Origin: Sphingomonadales bacterium 28-55-16
GTDB lineage: Bacteria > Pseudomonadota > Alphaproteobacteria > Sphingomonadales > Sphingomonadaceae
DNA length: 64,000 bases
Reading direction: 5' to 3'
NCBI GenBank assembly: GCA_002278855.1
Contig: NCGG01000011.1
Span: 1 to 64,000, forward strand
The notes under the pieces are model-generated. The model was not told where the DNA came from. It searched no databases and worked only from the letters and a program-made list of their open reading frames with translations. Of the stretch, positions 7,790 to 14,408 are shown one piece after another (positions within the stretch are counted from its first letter, which is position 1; each line of letters starts with the position of its first letter). The position numbers and the translations under genes are program-made.

Positions 7790-9027
7790 AGGGCTATTGG
7801 CCTAGCCCCTGGCCCAGCGAGGACGGTGGCCCTCGCCGGTTACAGTCGACACCCGATCCTCAGGCTCTGACAGAACCTGCCAGTCTGCGGCTCGCGGCCA
7901 CCTCGCGGCGCCGGTTGATGACGACGATGACCGTGCTCGGCGATCCGGGCGAGATTTTCGTGCTGACCCATCAGGCGCTGCGATCGCAGATCGGACTGCC
8001 GACCACCGCGCAGGTCGAACGTATCGATCCGTTGACGCTGCGCGCCATCGCCCGCAGCCCCCGCCTTGATGGCGGACCGATGTGGCCGGGCGGGATGGCT
8101 ATTCACCGCAATGGTGATCTGTACACCGTCTATGGGCGTCACATCCATCGCCTCGCCCGCGCAGATCTCACTGTCCGCGCAGCAGCGAGATTGCCGGTCA
8201 ATCAGCCCTATAACAGTTTTGTGATCCTCGATTGCGGGTTGATTGTAACGAAGAATCTCTCGGCTCGCTCCACAGCACAGCTTTGCGTGATCGATCCGGA
8301 CGATTTGGCTCTGGTCTGTCCACCGCTCGATTGTGCCGAGCCATCGGTGGCGCGACTCAGCGCGGTTGGAAATACCGTCTATGTCGTCGGTGTACGGACA
8401 TTAACCCGCTATCATTGGGATGGCACTGCCCTGCGGCGCGACGATAGCTGGTCCTGCCCCTATATCGGCGACAGCCAACGCAGCCATGGTTGGGATGCGG
8501 TAATCGGGGACCGGCACCTTTGGCTGATGGACAACGGCCAGCATCGCTATCGTACAAATATGGTCGGGCGCGGCGTTGCGCAGGCACCCAACCGGCTCAT
8601 CCGCGTTGCACTCGCCGATGCTGAAGACTGGCAGTCCATCGACGTGAGCGGTTTGCCGGGTGGCAGCGTCACCAACCCGCCGCTTTGGGACGAAGCACGG
8701 CAAATTGTCATCGCATATGACAGCGCCAATCGCGTCATTTGCGGCTTCCGCTTCGAGGAAGAGAAACGCGCGCTCGTGCCACTGTGGCGGCAAGATGGTT
8801 TGGGCTGCGCCAGCCACATGCTGCATTTTCCCGAAAGTGGCCTGATTTGCACGAATGATTATCAGCGCCGCGAAGCAATCGTTCTGCTCGATATCTCCAG
8901 CGGAGCGATCGTTGCGCGGGTTGAAACAGGAGGGTTGATGCAAGGCGTGGTGTTTCCCTCACCAGGCTGGTATCAAGATTTCTATTGGTGCTCGATGGAT
9001 CAGGTGACGCGGATCGCATTGACCTGA
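7786..9027 (+). CDS. Hypothetical protein, beta-propeller-like, coupled to the sulfatase
   Basis: About 413 residues from GTG 7786, which overlaps the sulfatase stop (GTGA) and suggests translational coupling; an ATG at 7714 inside the sulfatase end is the alternative. I do not recognise a named family. The chain has no signal peptide and no membrane helix. It is rich in short beta-strand blocks such as GDLYTVYGRHIHRL, NTVYVVGVRTLTRY and DRHLWLMDNGQ, repeated at roughly 45-60 residue intervals, which suggests a propeller of the SMP-30/quinoprotein kind. The position directly behind the sulfatase suggests a role on the same substrate. Function unknown. Confidence 0.6.
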   Translation: MKGYWPSPWPSEDGGPRRLQSTPDPQALTEPASLRLAATSRRRLMTTMTVLGDPGEIFVLTHQALRSQIGLPTTAQVERIDPLTLRAIARSPRLDGGPMWPGGMAIHRNGDLYTVYGRHIHRLARADLTVRAAARLPVNQPYNSFVILDCGLIVTKNLSARSTAQLCVIDPDDLALVCPPLDCAEPSVARLSAVGNTVYVVGVRTLTRYHWDGTALRRDDSWSCPYIGDSQRSHGWDAVIGDRHLWLMDNGQHRYRTNMVGRGVAQAPNRLIRVALADAEDWQSIDVSGLPGGSVTNPPLWDEARQIVIAYDSANRVICGFRFEEEKRALVPLWRQDGLGCASHMLHFPESGLICTNDYQRREAIVLLDISSGAIVARVETGGLMQGVVFPSPGWYQDFYWCSMDQVTRIALT

Positions 9028-9042
9028 TCCGCGCAGCCCAAC

Positions 9043-9945
9043 TTATGTCTGTGCAGCGATAAAATTGAGGATGAGGTCGACAAGCTGTTCGGGCTGATCT
9101 TCCTGACAAAAATGGCTAGCGTCAATCCGGCAATGTGGTTGCCCCTTAGCGCCGGGAATGCGCCGCTGAATTTCCGTATCAAGATGACCTAGCACCTTAT
9201 CCTGATCACCAAAGCAAGTGAGCACCGGCTTTTCGAAGCATTCAAGCTGTGCCCAGGCCGCGCGATTTTCGGATACCGAGGGATGCTCTGGCGTTATGGG
9301 TACGAGCACGGGAAACTTGCGGGCGCCGGCCTTAAAGCTTTCATCGGGGAACGGGGCGTCATAAGCGGCGATTTCAGCACTGGTCAGTGCGCGATTACAA
9401 CCGCCATCAACAATCCGACCGGTCTTGAATTCCGGAGTGACCTGACTGAACGTTCGCCAGGCATCGAAACCTGCACTGATATTCTCGCCTATGGGCAAAT
9501 AGGTGTTTGAAATCACCAGCCGCGCAAAACGGTCCGGAAAGGCGGCAACAAGCCGTAAACCAATCAACCCACCCCAATCCTGACAGAACAACGTGATATT
9601 GTTCAGATCAAGTTGCGTCAGCCAGTCACCCATCCACGCGACATGCCGTTCATAGCTATAATCGTCACGGCTCGTCGGCTTGTCAGACTTGCCAAAGCCG
9701 ATCAGATCAGGTGCCAGCACGCGGTGCCCAGCGCCTGCCAGCACTGGTATAAATTTGCGGTAAAGATAGGACCAAGTTGGTTCGCCATGGAGCAGCAAGA
9801 TGGGCGCAGCATCGCTTGGCCCTTCATCTACATAATGGAGGCGCAAGGGTGGCGTGTTCGGCGCATCGACTTCCAGATAATGCGCCACAAAGGGATAGTC
9901 CCGAATGCCGGCGAACACGGCTTCTGGGGTTCGCAAGACCTTCAT
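9043..9945 (-). CDS. Haloalkane dehalogenase-like alpha/beta hydrolase (first copy)
   Basis: A 300-residue cytosolic hydrolase of the haloalkane dehalogenase I (DhlA-like) type, which replaces a halogen on an alkyl carbon with hydroxyl. HGEPTWSYLYR (from 53) carries the Glu of the oxyanion region. The nucleophile is Asp123 in CQDWGG, with halide-binding Trp124 beside it and a second candidate halide Trp at 163. The acid fits Asp247 or Asp249 in CFGDQD, and the base His278 in SHFCQED. It starts 2 bases after the stop of the second copy, so the two form a tandem operon. Some relatives act on other esters, so dehalogenase activity is likely but not proven. Confidence 0.8.
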   Translation of the reverse strand: MKVLRTPEAVFAGIRDYPFVAHYLEVDAPNTPPLRLHYVDEGPSDAAPILLLHGEPTWSYLYRKFIPVLAGAGHRVLAPDLIGFGKSDKPTSRDDYSYERHVAWMGDWLTQLDLNNITLFCQDWGGLIGLRLVAAFPDRFARLVISNTYLPIGENISAGFDAWRTFSQVTPEFKTGRIVDGGCNRALTSAEIAAYDAPFPDESFKAGARKFPVLVPITPEHPSVSENRAAWAQLECFEKPVLTCFGDQDKVLGHLDTEIQRRIPGAKGQPHCRIDASHFCQEDQPEQLVDLILNFIAAQT

Positions 9946-9947
9946 AT

Positions 9948-10838
9948 CTAACGTATTTTTAGGATGCAGTCGACGAAGCCTTGCGGATCATTTTCCTGAA
10001 TGAAGTGCCCGCCCTTCAACGTGCAATGGGGCTGACCCGCGGTACCAGGAACGCGGCCAATAAACCTGCTCTCGCCGCCGCGTGTTACGGGATCGCCGTC
10101 GCTGAAGCAGCACAGGAACGGCTTTTCCCATTGCTCAAACACTTGCCAGGCGCGCTTCTGATCGGGCACCGCGACATTGTTCTCAAACGGAACGAAAGTC
10201 GGGAATATCCGCGCGCCGGCCTTGTAGCTGCTGTTCGGAAAAGGTGCGTCATAAGCCGCAATCTCGGCAGCGCTGAGCGCACGCTTTGCCCCAGCGTTAA
10301 CGATTTTGCCGATGGGGAAGAATGGGCTCCATTGTGAAAAGGCACGCCAAATGGCAAAAGCGCGGGGCGCAGGACCGCCTTCGGGCAGGCCGCCATTGGA
10401 CAGCACGACGCTGGCAAAGCGATCCGGCATTTCCGCGACAAGGCGCAGGCCAATCAACGAACCCCAATCCTGACAGACGAGCGTCATATTGGTCAGGTCA
10501 AGCGCCTCGATCCACTGCCGCATCCAGCCCACGTGGCGTGCGTAGCTATAGTCGGCTTTTTTGGTTGGCTTGTCCGATTTTCCAAAGCCAATCAGGTCAG
10601 GCGCGACAACGCGAAAGCCTGCCGCGACGACCGGGCCAATCATATGGCGGTAAAGGTAGCTCCAGCTTGGCTCGCCATGCATCATCAGCACCACAGGCGC
10701 ATCGCGTGGCCCTTCATCAACATAATGCACGCGCAATGGCGTACCGTCTGATGGGTCAGCAATTTCCAAATAATTGGGAGCAAAAGGAAAATCGTGGATA
10801 TCGGCAAAGGCGCTGTCAGGTGTGCGAAGGATTTTCAA
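9948..10838 (-). CDS. Haloalkane dehalogenase-like alpha/beta hydrolase (second copy)
   Basis: A 296-residue paralogue of the downstream gene, closely similar along its whole length (shared GFGKSDKPT, AEIAAYDAPFP and GQPHC segments). It keeps HGEPSW, nucleophile Asp124 with Trp125 (CQDWGS), a second Trp at 164, an acid candidate in FSDGD (247-249) and His278 in GHFIQE. The lid region (about 150-225) differs most, which is where substrate choice is set in this family. It is first in the two-gene operon. A 17-bp palindrome lies 27 bases upstream. The duplication suggests either two halogen positions on one substrate or recent expansion of substrate range. Confidence 0.8.
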   Translation of the reverse strand: MKILRTPDSAFADIHDFPFAPNYLEIADPSDGTPLRVHYVDEGPRDAPVVLMMHGEPSWSYLYRHMIGPVVAAGFRVVAPDLIGFGKSDKPTKKADYSYARHVGWMRQWIEALDLTNMTLVCQDWGSLIGLRLVAEMPDRFASVVLSNGGLPEGGPAPRAFAIWRAFSQWSPFFPIGKIVNAGAKRALSAAEIAAYDAPFPNSSYKAGARIFPTFVPFENNVAVPDQKRAWQVFEQWEKPFLCCFSDGDPVTRGGESRFIGRVPGTAGQPHCTLKGGHFIQENDPQGFVDCILKIR

Positions 10839-10864
10839 GATATGACCCCTAAGATAAGTTCTAT

Positions 10865-10881
10865 TGACACTTCAAGTGCCA
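10865..10881. promoter_or_regulatory. Operator-like palindrome TGACACTT-C-AAGTGCCA
   Basis: An 8-bp inverted repeat with one mismatch around a central C, just upstream of the dehalogenase pair. It resembles the palindrome at 3829-3847 in length and outer bases (TGACA...TG-CA). It is a possible binding site of the local TetR regulator; inferred from symmetry only. Confidence 0.35.
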
Positions 10882-10897
10882 TATTATGAATAGCGGG

Positions 10898-11818
10898 TCA
10901 AGAAGTTGGCGCAGCCTTCTTCGTGTCAACCAATCGGAATCCGATATGGTCGGTTCCGAGCCCGCGTTCCTGAAATTGACGCGCGGCGGGGCGATAGCGC
11001 GCGCAGTAATTGGCGGCGCAGAGGTAAGAGCCGCCTTTTATGATGTTCACTGCCTCGCTGGCGTCGGCGCGCGATCCTTTGGCGCTGGTCCATTCCCAGA
11101 CATTGCCAACCATATCATACAGACCAAATCCATTTGGCTCAAAGCAGCCAACTGGGGCGCGCCCGACATAGCCATCTGTGTTCAGATTTTTGACCGGGAA
11201 GACGCCTTGATAGTAATTTGCTTGCGGCTTCCCCTTCGCATCAAGCGGCTCCGGCAAAGCCGCCGTGCCGCCGCGCGCAGCATATTCCCATTGGGCTTCG
11301 CTCGGCAATTCTTTCCCTGCCCATCGGGCATAGGCCTCGGCATCCTGATATGCGATCTGAACAACAGGTTCGCGGCCGCGCCCGGTGATGCTTTCATTCT
11401 GCCCAGAGGGATGTCGCCACTGCGCGCCTGAAACCCAGTGCCACCAGCGCGGGTCGGCGTCTGACGGGACATTGAACACCGCCGAACCCGGGACACGCAT
11501 TTCTGGCGGTGCATTGCGCAGCTTGGGCGGATCGCGCTCGGCCATGGTCTTGTAACCGGTGGCCTTTACAAAGGCGGCGAATTCGGCGTTGGTCACTTCA
11601 TGTGTATCGATCCAGAATCCCTTGACCATAACGGTCTGCGGCGGACCTTCTTCAGCATAACGGGCATCATCACCCATCACGAAGCTGCCGCCTGGAACCC
11701 AAACCATATTGTTGCCTGACACGCCCTTGCAGATTGGCTCCGACGGCCCGGATATATCGCTGCAGCCAGAGTGCAGCAGCAGCATAAGACCCAATGCAAA
11801 GCCGGAGCGCGGCATCAC
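10898..11818 (-). CDS. Formylglycine-generating enzyme, lipoprotein
   Basis: A 306-residue SUMF1/FGE-family protein that oxidises the sulfatase active-site cysteine to formylglycine. The start MMPRSGFALGLMLLLHSGC is a lipoprotein signal with a lipobox ending at Cys19, so the protein should sit in the periplasm on a membrane. The fold motifs GGSFVMG, DTHEVTNAEFAAFV, LPSEAQWEYAARGG and GNVWEWT are present. The C-terminal GGSYLCAANYC carries both catalytic cysteines of true FGEs (Cys267 and Cys272), unlike many inactive family members. It overlaps the TetR gene stop by 4 bases (ATGA). Its clients are presumably the two CxPxR sulfatases nearby. Confidence 0.88.
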   Translation of the reverse strand: MMPRSGFALGLMLLLHSGCSDISGPSEPICKGVSGNNMVWVPGGSFVMGDDARYAEEGPPQTVMVKGFWIDTHEVTNAEFAAFVKATGYKTMAERDPPKLRNAPPEMRVPGSAVFNVPSDADPRWWHWVSGAQWRHPSGQNESITGRGREPVVQIAYQDAEAYARWAGKELPSEAQWEYAARGGTAALPEPLDAKGKPQANYYQGVFPVKNLNTDGYVGRAPVGCFEPNGFGLYDMVGNVWEWTSAKGSRADASEAVNIIKGGSYLCAANYCARYRPAARQFQERGLGTDHIGFRLVDTKKAAPTS

Positions 11819-12444
11819 GTCTCCGGCATGCTGGCCAGAGCATCGCCCAACAAACGCTGCACAACAGCCTTGGCATCTTCAACGGAAAGTTCTTGATCGT
11901 GCCGTAACATTTGCCATGTTTGGAAACTCAATATGACATTGAGCCCGCGCCCCGCCGCCAGATCTGCCTTTACCGTCGTTGGCAAATGAACATCAATGGT
12001 TTCCCATTGGAACCGCTGCATCCAGCGATAGTCCTGCATCAGATACGGGGAATTGAAACGCCTAAGGCTGGATGAAATTCGATAGGGCAAAATCGTCTCG
12101 AAAATCTTGGCGCGACGATTGGATATGTCGAACAGCTTCTCTTTCCAAGTTGCGCCAGTTGGCGGTACGAGGATGATGGGCATCACCTGCGCCGCAATCA
12201 ATTCGCCAACTTCTCGGTAAAGTGCATCCATATCGTTAAAATGTCGAAAAACCGAACGGAGCCCGACGCCCGCAACCTCCGCGACCCGCGCCGTGCTGGG
12301 GTCGAATTCGCCCTTACCGATCAAGTCGAGCAAAGCAGCGACAATCTTGCTCCTGCTGGATCGGCTTCTTTCGCGCCGGCCATCAGCCACAAGTGTGGCG
12401 GATGATAAGGTCATTTTGTGCACATGGTCGGTCATAGCCCGCAT
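11815..12444 (-). CDS. TetR-family transcriptional regulator
   Basis: A 209-residue repressor-type protein. Residues about 25-75 form the helix-turn-helix domain (SKIVAALLDLIGKGEF... RVAEVAGVGLRSVFRHFNDMDALYREV). The C-terminal part is all-helical and has no recognised ligand signature. It is co-translated with the FGE gene and divergent from the Cys-rich gene, so it probably controls the sulfatase/dehalogenase cluster. Palindromes at 12458-12469 (TGCACTAGTGCA, 14 bases before its own start), 10865-10881 and 3829-3847 are candidate sites. The inducer is unknown. Confidence 0.85.
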   Translation of the reverse strand: MRAMTDHVHKMTLSSATLVADGRRERSRSSRSKIVAALLDLIGKGEFDPSTARVAEVAGVGLRSVFRHFNDMDALYREVGELIAAQVMPIILVPPTGATWKEKLFDISNRRAKIFETILPYRISSSLRRFNSPYLMQDYRWMQRFQWETIDVHLPTTVKADLAAGRGLNVILSFQTWQMLRHDQELSVEDAKAVVQRLLGDALASMPET

Positions 12445-12457
12445 TTCGCGCTAAATG

Positions 12458-12469
12458 TGCACTAGTGCA
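12458..12469. promoter_or_regulatory. Palindrome TGCACTAGTGCA in the TetR leader
   Basis: A perfect 12-bp palindrome 14 bases upstream of the TetR start, in the 142-base divergent region. A second inverted repeat, TTGGCA-N7-TGCCAA (12528-12546), sits nearer the opposite gene. Either could serve autoregulation. There is no direct evidence of binding. Confidence 0.35.
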
Positions 12470-12586
12470 AGATATTTTGCCCAAAATGAGCGCTAGAGGT
12501 GGCCACAAAAGCGATTGCAAATATATTTTGGCACAATTAATGCCAATAACATCAAATAAAAAAGCTAGTTGAGGAGGTGGGTCAAG

Positions 12587-12838
12587 ATGTCGAAAAAAAT
12601 GCTCATTATGGCGACGTCGGCCATGCTGCTGTCTGCGGCGCCGCTGGCGGCGCAAAACACTGTGCGCGAAGCTTGCATGCCGGATATCCGGCAATATTGC
12701 TCGGCAGAATTAGCAACCTTTAGCCGCGACAAGGTGCGCGCCTGTTTGATCAAGAATATCAAAAAAACCTCACCGGCCTGCCAACAAGCGGCAAAGGCGC
12801 GGCGTGATGCCGAACGCGCCAAGAAGATGGGTAGCTAA
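12587..12838 (+). CDS. Small secreted cysteine-rich-repeat protein
   Basis: An 83-residue protein starting at ATG 12587 behind a strong ribosome site (GAGGAGG at 12571-12577). Residues 1-22 are a signal peptide ending in AAPLAAQ. The mature part is one copy of the Cys-rich repeat seen in Golgi GLG1-type and bacterial periplasmic proteins: C-x2-D-x3-C ... RVRACL-like ... SPAC, four cysteines in all, likely two disulfides. The tail is basic and helical (AKARRDAERAKKM). It is probably periplasmic. The role is unknown; it leads the plus-strand run towards the second sulfatase. Confidence 0.65.
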   Translation: MSKKMLIMATSAMLLSAAPLAAQNTVREACMPDIRQYCSAELATFSRDKVRACLIKNIKKTSPACQQAAKARRDAERAKKMGS

Positions 12839-12842
12839 GGGC

Positions 12843-13475
12843 ATGGCTATATGGATGATATGGGGCACGGCCTTACTCGCTTATGGTCTGTTTCGGCTCT
12901 GGTATGACAATTGGTCTGGCCCGCTGAAACAGGCAGAAATTGATGCTTTTCTCGCGCAAATGGCCGGACGTTTCGAAGCGACAGGAAACAGCGCGGATAT
13001 TCTGCGTGCATTCCTTGAAGGAGATGACGGCCGAGAGTTTGTCATGCTCAATCTCGTTAAAGCCCAGATGGAGCAAGTTGAGGACCCCCAAACCGGACAG
13101 ATGGTTCAAGGCTTTGACCTGCTCAAGCGCTATTCCAAACGCTTCATGCCGGTGCTGTTCCGCAATGGCGGCCATCCCGGCATGGTCGGGCGCAAGGTTG
13201 GCGGCTATATCGATGCTTGGAACACCGAGGCGGATCCCGACTGGACGATCTTTGGCATGATGCGATACCGCAGTCGCCGTGACATGATGAAGTTGGTTAT
13301 GGATCCCGCTTTTAAAGAAGGCCATCCTGACAAGCTGCTGGGTACGCTTGCTACGTTTTCATTCCCTACGCAGCGCGTTGTGTCTTTTTATCTCAGTCCG
13401 CGGGTAACTGTCGCATTGGTTCTGGCTTTGCTTGCGGCGCTGACGCACATTGCATTGTTTACAAGCGCAGGATGA
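12843..13475 (+). CDS. Membrane-tethered DUF1330-like protein
   Basis: A 210-residue protein starting at ATG 12843, 4 bases after the previous stop. A transmembrane segment lies at about 3-20 and another at about 188-207. Between them is a domain with EFVMLNLVK, DWTIFGMMRYRSRRDMMKL and HPDKLLGTLATF, which resembles the dimeric ferredoxin-like fold of DUF1330 proteins (typical phrase FVMVNLLKF). Having this domain between two membrane helices is uncommon. No catalytic residues are known for the family. It is likely transcribed with its neighbours. Confidence 0.5.
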   Translation: MAIWMIWGTALLAYGLFRLWYDNWSGPLKQAEIDAFLAQMAGRFEATGNSADILRAFLEGDDGREFVMLNLVKAQMEQVEDPQTGQMVQGFDLLKRYSKRFMPVLFRNGGHPGMVGRKVGGYIDAWNTEADPDWTIFGMMRYRSRRDMMKLVMDPAFKEGHPDKLLGTLATFSFPTQRVVSFYLSPRVTVALVLALLAALTHIALFTSAG

Positions 13476-13500
13476 TGCGCGGCTTACGGAGCAGCACATA

Positions 13501-13866
13501 ATGCAATGGAATCGGCGCTTATGGATGCGCCTTGCCACGGTCAACGCGCTCGCGTCGGTCTTGGCCCTTATTCTTTCGGCGCATCTGCCTGAGCATCTGT
13601 CCTCGCTTGTGCGGATCGGTGCCCAAATTCAATTCATGCACAGCATGGCCAGCATAGCATGTGCAACTTTCATGAATGTTGGTGCCGTTTCCGCGCGCCA
13701 TGCACCGCCATATCTTCTTGGTGGTTCACTTTTGTTTGCTTTGCTGCACTATGGCGCAGCCTTGGGGTTTTGGGGCACGGCCAACTGGATGACCGGTTTT
13801 GCCGCCGTCGTCATGGCAACTGGTTGGTTGATTATGTCCATATCCGGGCGGAATATAGATCGATAA
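13501..13866 (+). CDS. DUF423-like membrane protein
   Basis: A 121-residue protein with four predicted membrane helices. ATG 13501 follows a weak ribosome site (ACGGAG). The order SAHLPEHL ... QFMHSMASIAC ... GGSLLFALLHYGAALGF ... GWLIMSISG follows the layout of DUF423 proteins (GAHGL ... yHalALL ... GillFsGSLY ... GWLlL), although the motif matches are loose. Function unknown. It sits in a run of small membrane proteins between the Cys-rich gene and the second sulfatase. Confidence 0.5.
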   Translation: MQWNRRLWMRLATVNALASVLALILSAHLPEHLSSLVRIGAQIQFMHSMASIACATFMNVGAVSARHAPPYLLGGSLLFALLHYGAALGFWGTANWMTGFAAVVMATGWLIMSISGRNIDR

Positions 13867-13934
13867 GCTGGAGATTGGGACATATTGAAGATGTTCAAGG
13901 TCAGACGGATAACGGCATTTGCAACGCGCGCGCT

Positions 13935-14408
13935 ATGGGGCTTTGTGGGATGAACGTCTACTTGCCCCCTAGCACCAACGATCAATATCGTGGTTCACGC
14001 TACGCAGCTTGGTTTTTGGCATTCTATGGTATTGCATGGATCGTGCCGGGCGCGATCCATAGCTTCCTACCCGATGGAGGCGCGGGTGTTATTGCAGGTC
14101 TGGATCTCAGTCATAATCCAACAATGATCTTCGGCATGTTTGCGTGGGCGGGCGCAACACAGATTGCACATGGCGTAGTCACGCTGCTGGTTGCATTGCG
14201 TTACCGCGCACTGGTGCCTCTGTTTCTTTTTGTGTCGCTGATCGAGCGTTTATTGCTGGCTTGGTCGGGTTGGATAAAGCATATACCCGTCAGCGGCCAT
14301 CACCCACCCGAACATTATGCCAGCCTGATTTCGTTACCCGTTATACTGCTTTTTTTGTGGCTGTCCGTTCAGCGGTCGCGTTTACACCAGCCGGAGATAC
14401 TTAGATGA
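13935..14408 (+). CDS. Unrecognised four-helix membrane protein
   Basis: About 157 residues from ATG 13935; ATG 13950 is also possible, and neither start has a strong ribosome site. The mature chain has predicted membrane helices near 25-45, 58-85, 88-108 and 130-148, with the conserved-looking features NPTMIFGMFAWAGATQIAHG and HHPPEHYASL. I cannot place it in a family. The stop overlaps the start of the second sulfatase (ATGA), so it is translated with that gene and may assist it or transport its substrate or product. Confidence 0.55.
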   Translation: MGLCGMNVYLPPSTNDQYRGSRYAAWFLAFYGIAWIVPGAIHSFLPDGGAGVIAGLDLSHNPTMIFGMFAWAGATQIAHGVVTLLVALRYRALVPLFLFVSLIERLLLAWSGWIKHIPVSGHHPPEHYASLISLPVILLFLWLSVQRSRLHQPEILR

